Origin: Hevea brasiliensis
Taxonomy: Eukaryota > Streptophyta > Magnoliopsida > Malpighiales > Euphorbiaceae
Direction: 5' to 3'
Length of the DNA stretch: 64,000 nt
Assembly (NCBI RefSeq): GCF_030052815.1
Contig: NC_079505.1
Span: 25,002,843 to 25,066,842 of the forward strand
The notes beneath the pieces are model-generated. The model was given only the letters and a program-made list of their open reading frames with translations. It did not search any database and had not been told where the DNA came from. Positions within the stretch are counted from its first letter, which is position 1. Each line of letters begins with the position of its first letter. The position numbers and the translations under genes are program-made. Below, piece by piece: positions 48,609 through 61,726 of the stretch.

Positions 48609-50708
48609 TGAAGGAGCGAAAGCATGAAAAACACAAGTTTAGATTATTGAATTCAAAAATTTTTCATCTAGGGTCACATGTATCATGCAAGATTCATTTT
48701 TATCTATTTGATTTCAATGATAAACAGCATATTAAAACTCTTTTAATATATTTTTGGATCTACATTTTCCATTTTAGATTTTAGAATTAACAGATTAATT
48801 CATTAGAACCCTAGATTAGATCAAGAACAAGTGCATTAACCTTTTTGATGCACTGCAGCGTGTTTAGCACCTTTGGGATGCGCCTAGGACACCAGATGTT
48901 GTCCCTCTAGCTTGTCCACACCAAGATCACCAATGGCAGCTCCTTGAACAACTTCTAAAGCTTTTCCAATCAATTAGAAAATCAAGTTTTGCCTTTTGAG
49001 AGATTACAGATGTAAACAGGACACTAGAAACGATTTCTAGTATTTTTAATTCAAGAGATTGTTGTCTAATCTCTTTGAATTGATGAGAGATGAAGAAGAA
49101 GAGAAGGAGAGGCAGCCAAGGGTGGCGGCACCAAAGAGAGAACAGCAGCTTGTTATTTTTTCTTTTCATAACAATACATCATATAGCTAGGTCACTACTT
49201 AAAACCTTTAACACATGTCACCTTTTGATTAGCTCTAGGTTTAATTGACCCAATCACATTGTGCCAAGTGTCAAACCTATATTTAATCTTGACTTTGATC
49301 ATCTTACATGATTAAAAGACATATGACAAGCTTATGTGTGGTGCCATGTGTCACCGTCTCATGGTGCCACATGTCACCCTGTGAAATAACTAAAATACTC
49401 ATGTGTCTTAATTTTGAGTTCTCAACCCAAAATAATTATTTCACTTCTTCTAATCAATTTATATCAAATATAAATTAATTAATTAATCTCTATTAATTAA
49501 ATTCTCATATTTAAACACTTTAAATATAAATTTAACTTATACTATACATCTAATAACCTAGATTTGGTTTCAAGCCATGCTAGAGACTTTGCAATCTAAT
49601 TGTAAACCAAACCTATTTAATTAATCAATTAAAATCTTTAATTAATTAATTAAATCATATTTAATTTGGTGATTACTTGTGTATGTGTGTGACTTACTAA
49701 GCTCATCACTAATTTGCAATGAGACATGATATCAACTCTTAATATCATCAGAACTCTTTTTTACCATAAATGATTTCTCTAAATCATTTTATGCAGCTCA
49801 TAGACTATGGTTAATACCTAGCATAGCATGCCATAGCCACTCAATCAGTAATAAGGTTTACCTTAAATGAACCTATAATCATATGTTATCATGCACTAGA
49901 ATCTCTCTGTTACAAAATCCCAATTTGAGCTGGAGTCATGGTTTATGTCAAACCCCATTTGCTATGAATATTATGTTCTCTTTTAATTCCAGTTCTTGAT
50001 TAAAAAGATTTTCTCATCAGAAACTCTTTTCTGAATAAATCTATCTATCCTGGCCAAGAACTTGAAACATCAAGAACAATTAAATGAACATAGGATTTTA
50101 TCCCTATTTATTTAGGGTAACAGATTCTATCTTGATCAACACCTACCTCCATATATAACTAGTAGAAGCCAATACATGCCCATATACCCATACACAGTAC
50201 AAGTATGAAAGCAATATCAAACTCAAACTACCTATATACAAGATAACTGTGCTATCTCAGGTCTAAAGATTATATGCACTGATATGATTTATGACAATGC
50301 ATTGATAAGAGTAAACTCCATGTGCTTATCATAAATGTCACTGGTTCGGCCTACTTATCATGTATAAGTGCCTATCATATTTGTTATATGGCATGAGACT
50401 CACCATTCTATCTTATTTACATCTCATATAAATAACTTGGGAACAAACATGATTACAATCTTTCTGGATAAATCATGTCCTTATTGTAAAATATCCTCGA
50501 TTGTGAACCTATTTATGATACTTTGTACTAGAAATACTGTCACTCATTTTCTTAATAACTTAAGAATAGAATTTCTAACAAAATATCAATGGACCTTTTC
50601 TATTGCACATAAATATATTATGTAAACGAAAAAGTGAAAATGCCTTTTATTAATAAAATATGTACTAGATACATACTAAATGATATGTTCTAGGGCATAC
50701 TACTAATA
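48609..50708 (-). repeat. Right (5') copia LTR
   Basis: 2100 bp from TGAAGGAGCG to ACTACTAATA on the + strand. Primer site on one side and target duplication gctac on the other fix both ends. Confidence 0.85.
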
Positions 50709-52093
50709 GCTACGTTGTAGTTCGGGTAAGTGGTGTTACACATGGCCTCTCCTGGGCCCTACAAACCAGGCAAAACTCACGTAATCAAAAAATTTTGTTA
50801 TAGTCTTTAAAACTGATATTCTACAAAAAAAAAATCATTCAAACTAGCTCTAAAAATTCTAAATTTTATCCCGCGGTCATTAACAATGCTATAAGGCCAT
50901 TGCAAAAGGAATTATAATTTTCTAGTTACCCACAAATATTTTATGGATTTTTTTTCTAAACTCGGCACTAAGCAATTAAGGGAATTTAGAGTTCGGGTTT
51001 ACCTATGCTAATTCTGACACTTGGAATGCATCTAGGGTGCATGAAAATGGTGGCAGGGACTATAATATCGGCCTGCTTCTAAGATGATTTCGGCAGCCTA
51101 CCTGTCCAGTTTGAAAATGCAAATCCGGGTGCTGGTAGAATTTATGCGAAACGAAAGTACCTACGCGAAGCCCACAACACTAGGAGTTAGAATATAATTT
51201 TTGTTTAATTAAATAAGCTCATTAAAGGTTCAAAAAAATATTGCAAAGTTCATGGGACTCACTAAATTTTCGGTGTCAAAAAATTTTGAAATTTATATCA
51301 CCGCGAAGCTCTTACCGAGTAGGTGCGCTCGGAATCCTCTTGGGGTTCCCGGTTTGGGAGAAATTTAGTCCAAAAGTCAAAATGGGCTAAAACTTTTCGA
51401 GCTTAAATCGGACAAACTGCTCAATGAAAATTCTTGCTCTTAGTGTCTTTGGAAAGCTCTCAAAGAGTAGAACGTGATTGAGACTGGACCCGATCCGATT
51501 AGTGGCTGGATTGACCAAAATTGGCCTTGGAAGTTGAAACGGTGCACTATACATGGGGAGGGATTCAAGCTTGATTTTTTGGCGACAGGAGCAGCGACCA
51601 GTGACAGGGAGGCATCCTGGTGGTGCACCGGCAAGTGGGGGAGAAACGGAAGGTGGTGGTCGGCGGTGGGGAGGGGAGAGGAGAGAGAAAATGACGAGAA
51701 AGGGAGAGGAGGTCGCGTGCAAGGGAGAAGGAGAGGAAGAAAAAGAGGACCGGTCCGATTCTATTGGTCCAATCCGGTCTAGTTCGAGTTGGCTAGTTCG
51801 ATTCAAGATACTCGAAATTAAATTTTTACTCTACCTTAAGACTCAAAATGAGGCCCAAAAATTTCAAAAAAATTAACAAAAACTCAAAAAAACTTGTGTA
51901 GTGCAAATATATTTTTAATTTTGTCAATTGTCTTTAAATTAAATTTTAAAAATCTATGAAATTTATTATCTCAAGAAAATCAAACCCAATTTTAAAAATC
52001 CAAAAAATTACAATTCAATTTTCATAATATTTAATAAAATAAAATATTATAATTTACATATAAAATAATTATTTAAAAATTTAGGGTATTATA
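50709..52093 (-). repeat. G1 tail and reversed gypsy LTR (X)
   Basis: gctac and the G1 tail run to 50740. From 50741 to about 52093 is an LTR read on the minus strand that begins TATAATACCCTAAA, where TGTAATACC is likely the original. Its middle, 51380-51780, is GC-richer and gives overlapping open frames on both strands. These are low-complexity and not supported as genes. No internal region or target duplication for X is visible. Confidence 0.6.
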
Positions 52094-53427
52094 TTGGGTG
52101 AATAATCCCATAATTTGCATTGAATTTTCAAAGTCACTTAATAAAGGAGGGCTTCTCAGAGCATTTATTATAACTTTATTTTTTCTATAATAATATAAAC
52201 AAAAGATGATTGTAATCAAAAAAATATTTGATATTTTTGAAGAAAGTTAACGTACAATTCAAATATATATAGATTTTAACTCATATTTATGCGATTTTGA
52301 GATTTTCACTATATTTATTTCACTAATTTGTCATATAATCACATGAATAATATGAATCATATAAAATAATTATAGTCTAAGTGCATAACCTTTTCGCAAA
52401 ATAACCATTTGCTCCACAAATGAATTAAATGAGAGTCTTTCAAAGGACACTAACAACAAAAGCTAATACATCATTACTTAGTGCGCACTTCACACTTTCG
52501 TGTATGTGATTTTTCTTATATCTCGCTAATGAAGATAAAAACTTAGCTGTCTTAACTATTTATCAGTTGCGGTATCTTTTGGCTAATAGTTAATCACTTC
52601 ATATATATATATCTATTAATAAGAGTAATATCTCTTCATGTATTTACTTCTTTTGACTAATATAAATGGCTTTTGAATTTTACTACATTTTAGCAATGTA
52701 TATGATTTTTAAATTTTGATACCTTTTAACAATTTATTATGACTTTTCATACAATTATTCTTGAATCTAATTTTAAATTTAATGGATCCGAATTGACTCA
52801 CACAGGTGACTCAAACTATATTTCCAACATTTTCAAATTGCCAAATATATACCAAGTTCCTACTTTTTGTTGTTGTCTTTTAGATAAATTACTCTTTCGT
52901 TTTTAAATTATATTAAAATAATAATTTAATCCTTATATTTTTACTCTATTCAATTTTTCATTAATTTATTTGAAAAATAATCAAAATATTCTTAAAAATA
53001 AATTAATTTTTTGTCCTTAGTTTATATTAAAATTAATGCATATATTCCTTACTTTTCAAAAGTTAATAGTTTTGTTCATATATTTTGATTCTTTCAAATT
53101 AAAAATAAAATAATTACTTTCAATTTGATGATGTTAAAATATAAATATTGTATTATTAATTTTGAAAAATCGTCACATATATGTTAATTTTAATATAATT
53201 CAAAATGAGAAATAATTTATTTTATTTTATTTTATTTTATTTTTCATCAGCAGGCAGCAGTCCTAGTTAACAAAATATCTCCAGCCACAACATCTATTTC
53301 TATCGGAACTAGTGCTTGGAGTCCACCTCGATTTGGATATAGAAGAAGCCTTGTGATTCAGCTAGAAAAATTGCATCCCTATAAGCAATGGTCTCTAGCA
53401 AATAGGAAATGCAAGATTAGTAAATTA

Positions 53428-53480
<53 letters not shown>

Positions 53481-56400
53481 GAGAGTTTTAGGCTAATTTA
53501 CTTGTGAAAAACAGTTTTTCATTTTTTATTTTCAATTTTTTACTTTTTTAAAAATTATAATTTTTATTTTTTCATGAAAAATAAGGTTAAACATAAAAAA
53601 TCTGATTTGTCACTAATAAAAAATAATTTTTAATTCAAAAATAACAAATTATATATCTTTGATAATTAAAAAAATAAATTATTACCAAATATACTTAAAA
53701 ACTTTTTTATTTTTCAAATTTAACTTTTTTATTTTTCAAATTTTTTTGTTATTTATTTACTTATTTATTTTATAAAAACTTTTTTATTTTTCAAATTTTT
53801 TTGTTATTTATTTACTTACTTATTTTATAATAATATGATTAATTTTTTTACATAGTAAATGGATATTTTTGTAAATAGTTATTCAATTTAAATTATGAAA
53901 AATTTATGATATAATTTTAGTTATAGAAAATTCATAATTTTTATTTAAAAAAAATCAAAAATAACCTAAAATAATTTCTTGTATCTTAATTAAATTTTGA
54001 AAAATTAAAAAAATAATTCTTTATTTAAAAAAAGGCACATATAAATACGAAATTTTACTTGTTAATTTTCTTAATAATTTTTTTAAAAATATATTATCTC
54101 AAGTTTCTACAAGTAAATAAGTGCTTATAATATTATTTTAGCCAATAAGTGTAAAACAATGAAAAGATCCTAGCTAGGTGTGACCATTCGATACTTAAAT
54201 TGGAGAATGTCCAAGGATATATGTGAGAGAAGTTTAGAGAAAATGAGTATGGAGAAGGGGAGCCTTTCCCTTTATTTTTTTTTTTATTTATTTAATTTTT
54301 CCTTATCTATTTATAAGAAAAAGAAAGTGATATATTTTATTCATATAATATCTTACATATTCATCAATATACATTACATTTTTTTTTCTTTTACTATAAG
54401 ATTTACAAATAAAGACAATTCTCATTTGGAGTTGAGGTTAAAAAAATATTTTTTAAAAGGTCAATTCAACATAAAACATTAAATATTTATTTGTTTTACA
54501 ATTTTATCTAAACGTTTTAATTTTGGATTAAGTATTTCATATTTCACATTGGGTGTAATTATAATCAAAGCTTAAAAAATTTAATTTTTGTCCATCAAAC
54601 TTATAATTATAAAATCAAATGCCCTCAACTTACAATATGACAACCAAATGCCATAAAAAGATTTTGCACTTTGATAATTAGGTTGATTGATTATTTTAAA
54701 AATTACAACTACATCAATCAAAAGAATCAAATTAGCTTATTTAAAACATATGTAGATGAATTTTTATGAATTTATGTAGTAAAATTAAAGTTTAAGGCGT
54801 TTGATTATCATAATTATAAGTTTAGTAAACAAAATTTAAATTTCTCTAAATTAATTTTGGATTTTAACTATAATTACACTATTGTGAAAGTGCTGGAATA
54901 TTTAATCTAAAATTGAAAATTTTCAATAAAATTACAAAATTCCAAATTCTCTTTCATGGAATATCATGTAATTGATTGTGAAGATAATAAAAAAGATAAG
55001 TTGTAAGTGTTGTACCAAAAATTAGTCACATGTTTCTTGAAATTTCTAGTCTTAGAAACCTTTCTATTTCTACAGGTAGTTATCCAATTTTAAAGGCCAT
55101 GGGATTTCCAACTCACCCTGGCTCCTGATAAGGCACTGTCAATTTGTCTTTATCACACAACTAAGGATAATACTTCTGTGGTGGCCAAAGTTAAAAGCCT
55201 ATGGCTGCCTATTATTTTGAAATTCTCACTTTACTCTAATTTTTATATTTTCTTACATATTTTATTTACCTTTCTAGTTTGGGATTTCTCTGAAATTTAT
55301 AAGTTAAATTATTATATTTTTCCTCAATATACTTTTTTAGAATAATTCATTAAAAATTAATACTTTAAATTAGTAAAATATGTACTTCATTTAGCTCCAT
55401 TAATTTGTTTTGTGAAAAATATTTTTTTGAATTTTTTTTTAGGGTTTTTTGGTATTTGGGATATTAGAAAAATAGATCAATAAAAATATTTTTCAAGTAA
55501 AAAGGAAAATTATATTATTTTTAAAGACAATAACTTTCTCTTTTTTTTAAAAAAAATCATTTTTTAGACTTTGGCAATTTATATACATACATAACATAAA
55601 TATATATATATATATATATATATTATTAATTTAATATTATAATCAAATAATAAAAAATATTTTTCACATATAAATTATTTTTTATGAAGCAAACCAACCT
55701 TATGACCAATTAATCAAAGTTAGTGAGTCTCATTTTGTCAATTATTATGTCATCATTTATGAAATCTTTTATATACTTTGCATACAAATAAAAAAGTTCA
55801 TTAAAAATATTATGATTTTTTTTGGCATATTAGACAGAATTTTTTTTAAATTAAATACATATTAATTGGCCAATTATATATTTGTAGACTTTGAATTTAA
55901 TTATTTTAAATTGGTAATTATTATATTCAAATTTTAAATTCTATTTGCTTTGAATTATATATATATATATTGAAAACGAAAATAATAAAAGAGAAAATTA
56001 TTTATTTTAATAAAATCAAGATAATTTTTTCAGCAAAAAAGCTGAACATTGCAGAAGCTAAAAAACAAGATGATTAAAAATGGACCATGGAGGAAAAACT
56101 TCCAAGTTGCTCTTATTATTTAAAGAAAAAAAAATTCAGATATTTACAAAGGCATTAAAGAGGTAAATATCTACAGGATTTCTGTTGATATTTTCAGCGA
56201 GTATCCTGTCAGGAGGAAAACCTAAAATGTTGATAAATAAATTAACTTTTTCTTTTTTTCAAAAGAAATTTAGGGGTGCAACAGTGATATGGCATGAAAG
56301 CATTGCCATATATTATCTATTTAAGGCGCCATTTGTTTAAAAAAATAATTTATATATAAAATATTTTTATAAAAAATATTTTTTTATTTAGTTAGAATAT

Positions 56401-57000
56401 TAAATTAATGATATTTATAAAAATAATGTCATTTTCTTTAAAAATATTTAGTTTTTCTTATTAAAAAAATATTTCTATTAACTCTTTTTTCTAAATATTT
56501 CAAATGTTAAAAAATAAGAAAAATATTTTCCAAAAAAATATCTTTCATAAAATAAATATAGCCTAAATTTTAATTTCATTTTCTTTTTTCTTTTTTAAAC
56601 AAGTATTTTTATAAATATAACTTTAACTAAACAATATTATTTGAGAGAATTAAAAGAAAATTAAATTTCATCCAGATTTATGATATATATAAAATAAATA
56701 GAATTAAATAGGTAAAGAACAATATTTTCCTACCATCCATATAGTAACACAAAATATTAGTTTAGTTTTATTTTTCAAAGTAGTAGAAGGTATCTTTTTA
56801 GAAAAATATATTTTTTTTATATTAGTAGAAAAAAATATTTAAAAATGTTGTTCAGCTATTTATAGATTTCTATTGTTAAAAAATTGAAATTTGATTTAAA
56901 AATAAATTTTAATTTTATATTTAATTTATTCAAAATATTGCTTTTTTAAAATAATAATTTAAATTAGTAATTTTTTTTAGAAAAATTCAAATTAGTAATG
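52094..57000. other. AT-rich intergenic DNA
   Basis: No credible gene. It holds a (TTA)n microsatellite at 53428-53480, a ~65-bp tandem duplication near 53700-53830, an (AT)n run at 55600-55622, and many homopolymer A/T tracts. A more balanced stretch at 53250-53420 is open for about 57 codons after a T-rich CAG but matches no protein I recognise. Confidence 0.7.
53428..53480. repeat. (TTA)n microsatellite
   Basis: About 17 uninterrupted trinucleotide units. Confidence 0.95.
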
Positions 57001-57152
57001 TTAAAATAATCTAAAACAATAATATTAAGAATTATATAAGGCAAAACCAACAAGTGGTTGAATAATGGCGCGGAGCTGACCCTAGGGAAATTTTACCACC
57101 ATGGTGAGGGATTTTAATTCTAAAATTATCAATAGGATTTTATCTGAAAACT

Positions 57153-57415
57153 TGTAATACCTTAATTTTTAAATTTATTATTTTGTGAGTAATTTTAATA
57201 TTTTATTTTATTTAAATTTTAGAAAATTATTTAAAAATTTTCAGATTTTAGAAATTGGGTTCGATTTTTTGAAAATATAAAACTTTGATAATTTTTAAAA
57301 ATTAATTTAAAGACCACGTGACAAAACTTAAAATATATTTGGACTCTATAAATTTTTCTGAGTTTTCTAGAATTTTTTCAGAATTTTAAAAATTCAAAAT
57401 TTTGTATCTTGAATA
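57153..57415 (+). repeat. Gypsy LTR fragment, same family as X
   Basis: Begins TGTAATACCTTAATTTTT and follows the start of the LTR whose reverse copy ends at 52093, including 'gaaattgggttcgatttt' and 'ttaatttaaagac'. It is cut after about 260 bp. Confidence 0.65.
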
Positions 57416-57416
57416 T

Positions 57417-57907
57417 TGAATGAAGCATGAAAAACACAAGTTTATACCATTGAATTCAAAAATTTTCACCTATAATCACATGCATCATGCAAGATTTATT
57501 TTTATTTATTTGATTTCAATGATAAACAACATATTAAACTCTTTTAATAGTTTTTGAATCTGTATTTGCCATTTAAGATTTTAGAATTAATCAGATTAAT
57601 GTTAGAACCCTATATTAAATCAAGAACAAATACACTAAACTCTTGATATCTCTCCACCACGATCACTTTTAAATCTTTTTCTATTAATTAGAAAATCAAA
57701 TTTTACCTTTTAAGAGATTAAAAATGTAAACACGACACTAAAAACAATTTTTAGTATTTTTAATTCAAGAAATTATTTGCTAATATCTTGAAATTGATGA
57801 GAGATGAAGAAAAAGAGAGAATGAGCGCTGATTGTTGTTTTTCTTTTCATAACAATATTTATATGATTGATTATAAATTTAATTGAAACCTATATTTAAT
57901 CTTAATT
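57417..57907 (-). repeat. Degenerate copia LTR fragment
   Basis: Shares 'gcatgaaaaacacaagttta', 'attgaattcaaaaatttt' and 'gttagaaccctatattaaat' with the start of the copia LTR at 48609, with many small changes and deletions. It is truncated after 'cctatatttaatctt'. Confidence 0.75.
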
Positions 57908-58266
57908 TTAAAATAATCTAAAACAATAATATTAAGAATTATATAAGGCAAAACCAACAAGTGGTTGAATAATGGCGCGGAGCTGACCCTAGGGAAATTT
58001 TACCACCACGGTGAGGGATTTTAATATTATTAGGAGGATTTTACCAGAAAACTATTTTGGTCTGAGTGTAAAAAATTATATACTTAAAATCAAATTTATA
58101 TAAGGCAAAAGAAATCCATTTTCTTAAATATTTTATGTAAAAATTTCTCATATATATATTTCCCTTTCTTTTATCATAAAATTATCAACATTTATTGTAA
58201 AATATCTATATCTAGATTTATATTTGTGTCTATGTCAATTTTGCCACTCCTACTTTCCAATTTTTT

Positions 58267-59290
58267 TGAATTTAAACATATTTTTCTAAATTCTCTTTAT
58301 TTAGCATTCTAATTTTCTATTTTTAAAAAATTTTGAGTTTTTTCTTTATTTCTTTTTTAAATTTTAATTAGACCAATTAAGATTTTTTAAGTTTACAAAT
58401 TAATTTTTTTTTTTATCATTGGTTATAATTTCGGAAATCCAAATCACTTTAAGAAAAGTTCAATGTATTGGAAACATATTTTTAAAAATTCACCCATACT
58501 TAACTTTTATGAATTTTAAAGATATTTTCTAAATTCTCTTTTTTTAACATTTTAATTTTTTAATTTTTAGAAATTTCTGAGTTTTTTTTTCCTTATTTTT
58601 CTTCAATTTTAGTTGGACTAATTAAGATTTATTAAATTTAAATTTAATTTTTATTTATCATTAATTATAATTTTGAAAATTTAAATAACATTAAGAAACA
58701 TTCATTGTATCTCACTCTTACTTGATATGATTCCTATGAATTTTAAATATATTTTTCTAAATTCACTCCTATTTGGCAACTTTTATAAATTTTAAAGATA
58801 TTTTTCTAAATTATGTTTATTCAGCATTTTAATTTTCTATTTTTTAGAAATTTTGTGTTTTTTTTTCTTTTCTTTTTTTTTCGATTTTGATTAGACCAAT
58901 TAAAAATTTTTTAAATTTAAAATTAATATTTGTTTATCATTAATTATAATTTTGAAAATCCAAATTACATTGAGAAAAGTTCATTGTATTTCATTCTTAC
59001 CAGATAATTCCTATGAATTTTAAAATGGCAACTGTTATAATTTTAAAGATATATATTTTTTTTTTCTAAATTCTCTTTATTTAACATTTTATTTCCTATT
59101 TTTTAATAATTTTGTATCTTTTCCCTTATTTTTCTTCAATTTTGATTGGACCCATTAAGATTTTATAAAGTTCAAAAATTAATATTTATTTTATCATTAA
59201 TTATAATTTTGAAAAAATCTAAATCACATTAGGAAAAGTTCATTATATCTCACTCCACTTGATAATTACTACGAATTTTAAACATATTTT
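58267..59290. repeat. Diverged AT-rich tandem repeat, four ~250-bp units
   Basis: Units start near 58267, 58506, 58786 and 59036. Each carries, in order, 'gaattttaaagatatttttc', 'aattctctttatttagcatt', '(g)accaattaaga', 'tcattaattataattttg' and 'aaaagttcattgta'. Divergence is high, so the array is old. Confidence 0.75.
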
Positions 59291-59639
59291 TCATTTTCTT
59301 CGAGTGACATTTTATTTTTCTAATTGATATATATAAAATAATTAATATAAAAAATAATATGTGAAATTCTTAGCTATGCATACAAACAATGTAATATAAT
59401 ATACAATTAAATTTAATGAAAATTCATAAATATTTAATCGTGATATTATTTTTATTATTATAACTCATTTTTAAATGTTTAAGTTTTTATGATTAAAATC
59501 ATATTTAAAATATATAAAATATCTCAATTAAAATAATTAACTTTTATAAAAAAAAAATTATTAATAATATAAAAGCATAAAATAAGTGGTAGAAAATGAA
59601 AAAACGTATTAATAAAGGGAATTGATATGGTAATCACAA

Positions 59640-59960
59640 TCTATTGAACCTAATAAGCCCAACGTATGACTCCCAAATGCCACACATAAAGGCAAAAGGG
59701 GCCAAAAAGGCTCAAATCATTGCTCTACTTGAGATCCACCCATCTTTTCCAGATTCACGTGATGATCATCCAACGAATGAACGGGTACGCCACGAAGCAC
59801 TAAAAAATCCAAGCCAACCAATGAGCCACTGCCACGTCAGCAGATTAGAATGCTTTTCCCATTATATCTAAAAGAAAGTTGCAGGTGGTATGGGTGACAA
59901 AAACTCAGGATAATCCAACCAGAGCAACCATGCTTGCCCAACATTAGGATTTTAAATCCT
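59640..59960 (+). promoter_or_regulatory. GC-richer island with G-box, CCAAT and I-box motifs
   Basis: The island stands out from AT-rich surroundings. It has CACGTG at 59756, CCAAT at 59818, GCCACGTCAGC at 59831, a TATA-like ATTATATCTAAA near 59860, and GGATAA at 59908. G-box plus I-box pairs are known from light-regulated plant promoters. It lies about 1.3 kb upstream of the presumed CIA2 transcript. An open frame of 75 codons crosses it but matches nothing I know. It could be a distal element of CIA2 or a relic promoter. Confidence 0.4.
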
Positions 59961-60960
59961 CTTTACCATTATGCCCTCCATTCCATCAACCATGATGACA
60001 TTATTTGATTTTTTTTTAATTTTTTAGTTGATTTTCGATTAATAATTTTAAAAACCTTTTATTTTTTTTATCATTCATTTAATTATTTTTTATTTGATAA
60101 TAAAAAATAATTAAATTTATATTAATTAATATACTAATTATAATTTTATTAATAATAAATCAAATTTGTAATTTTTGTAAATAAAAAAGGAAGTATATTT
60201 TATTAATTAATTAATAATGTAATATATATATATATATTGTTAGTTCAGTTGTGATCTATAATCAACTAAATATTTTTATTTTAATTAGATTTTTTTTCTC
60301 AATTTTAGTTCATTTCACTTAATATTTTGAAGTCAATTAAAATTTTTTAATTAAAATTTGATTCAATTCTATTTTTTAATTGAGTCTAAACTTCTAATTT
60401 TCTCTTATTAAGTCTATTTGAATCCATATTTGAACAAATCTACTTACAAGAAATAAGACATTAATATTAGATAAATTTTCCTATAAAAAAATATTAAATA
60501 ATTTTTATATATTTAGTATGGTTAGATCTAGTATAAACCATGTAACTTATTATTAAATTTAATTAATGCATAATTAATAAATAATTTATTAAATAAGTTG
60601 TTTTTTATAATTAAAAAATAAAATAAAGTATTTTATGATTTTTATTTTAATAATATTATAATAGCTTTTAAAATTATGAATTTTCAAATTAAAAAAATAA
60701 TTTATTAGATATATTTAATATTTATATATTTTTACTTATAAAATAATGGATCCCTTTCTTTTAATTTTATAGTATAATGACTTTTATATGAATGTTTAAT
60801 ATATTATTTTTTAAGTTTACAAGTGTGCTTTATAATTTAACAATTGAGACTATTTGAATTAATTATAAAAAAAAAAAAAATTAGAGCAAATCACAAAGAA
60901 GAGGGCTAATAAAGGAATTGATGAAAAAAATGATGTACCCAAAGGGCAAAGAGAGAAAAA
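59961..60960. other. AT-rich intergenic DNA upstream of CIA2
   Basis: No gene or structured repeat is seen apart from an (AT)n run near 60220-60236 and A/T homopolymers. Confidence 0.7.
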
Positions 60961-60973
60961 CAAAGAGAGAAGT

Positions 60974-61726
60974 GGCCCCACGCGAGGAACTATGCAGCAA
61001 ATAAGCATTGTCTCTTCCTCTGTTTTCTCGTTTCATCCTTTCAACTCTCCTCACTTCACACTACACAGAGGCTCTGAGTGTGTGTGTGTCTCTCTATATC
61101 TACGCTACTCTCCCAACGGATCTTTTTCGTTCTAGCTGCCTCTTCCTCAGCCTCTCTGTTTCTCTGCTTGTTCGTCACTTATTTGCTTCTTCTGCTCCTG
61201 AAAAACCTTTTATTTGTCGTATTTCTCACACCATAAAACTGCCAGTCTCGTTGGTTTCCTTGTTGGGTAACTTTCTTTTTCCTTGTTCCTTTTGGCCTAA
61301 ATTCTCTCTCACGCTAATTCCTGGGTTTTTGTCCTAGGGTTTTGGAATCAAATGTTATTTATATAATTTCTTTCTGTTTTAGAAGAAGCTGTTTGTTTTT
61401 TTTTTTTTTTTTTGAAATGGGTTTTGGGTTTTCCTTGAATATTTAAGATATATTTGTATATATTGACTCTTGGCCTTTTCTCCTTTCTTTTTTAAGCCTC
61501 AGAACTTTTCTTAGTTTGTACTTTTCAGGGTTTAGGGTTTTACTACTCTCCCATTTTTTTCTCAATTCTCACATCAAAAAGTGAATTTTCAGTCTGAAAA
61601 TTGCTTCCTAATTCCAACTCAGTTTTAAACTTTGAATTGAATTCAGATATGGGATTCCTCCTGCAAATTCTGGGTTTTCTTTGAATTCTCCAAATTGTGA
61701 AATCCATTTTCTCTCTTCTAATTACT
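60974..61726 (+). promoter_or_regulatory. Core promoter and 5' UTR of the CIA2-like gene
   Basis: GGCCCCAC at 60974-60981 fits the class I TCP site GGNCCCAC. A long pyrimidine-rich stretch (61010-61160) is typical of plant transcription start regions and leaders. A 5' UTR intron is possible, with donor GGGTAACTTT near 61265 and acceptor TTTTCAG near 61528. The transcription start cannot be fixed by eye. Confidence 0.4.

Larger units (their letters stand above)
23269..50708 (-). mobile_element. Ty1/copia element, rearranged and split by a Tat insertion
   Basis: It is a minus-strand element. The 5' LTR, Met-tRNA primer site, gag and integrase are at the right. The end of the integrase and the start of RT are at 25878-26311. 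The flanking gctac at 23264-23268 and 50709-50713 is the expected 5-bp target duplication. The 18.9-kb Tat element occupies 26312-45195, within the integrase-RT linker. Nearly all of RT and RNase H is missing. In its place, after 25877, comes a second copy of LTR plus flank, so this is not a simple insertion. It is inactive. Confidence 0.75.
57001..58025. repeat. 118-bp direct repeats flanking LTR-derived filler
   Basis: 57001-57118 and 57908-58025 are the same sequence apart from one base (accatgg against accacgg). They include 'gtggttgaataatggcgcgg' and 'agctgaccctaggg'. Weaker similarity continues for about 35 bp beyond. Between them lie pieces of two LTR families. Confidence 0.85.

Noticed and set aside
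23269..51316. A single giant LTR element with 2.6-kb LTRs
   Set aside because: The copia target duplication gctac and foreign LTR sequence lie inside both 2.6-kb repeats.
51387..51876. Overlapping frames on both strands in LTR X
   Set aside because: The sequence is low-complexity and rich in Arg, Gly, Glu or Ser, lies inside an LTR, and shows no domain.
54180..54482. 100-codon frame in AT-rich DNA
   Set aside because: It is composed mostly of Phe, Ile, Lys and Tyr from A/T tracts, with no motif.
61008..61337. 109-codon frame before CIA2
   Set aside because: It starts at a non-ATG codon in the pyrimidine-rich leader and looks like UTR.
61697..61726. Upstream start for the CIA2-like protein
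   Set aside because: The codon is GTG. The ATG at 61727 opens the family's conserved N-terminus.
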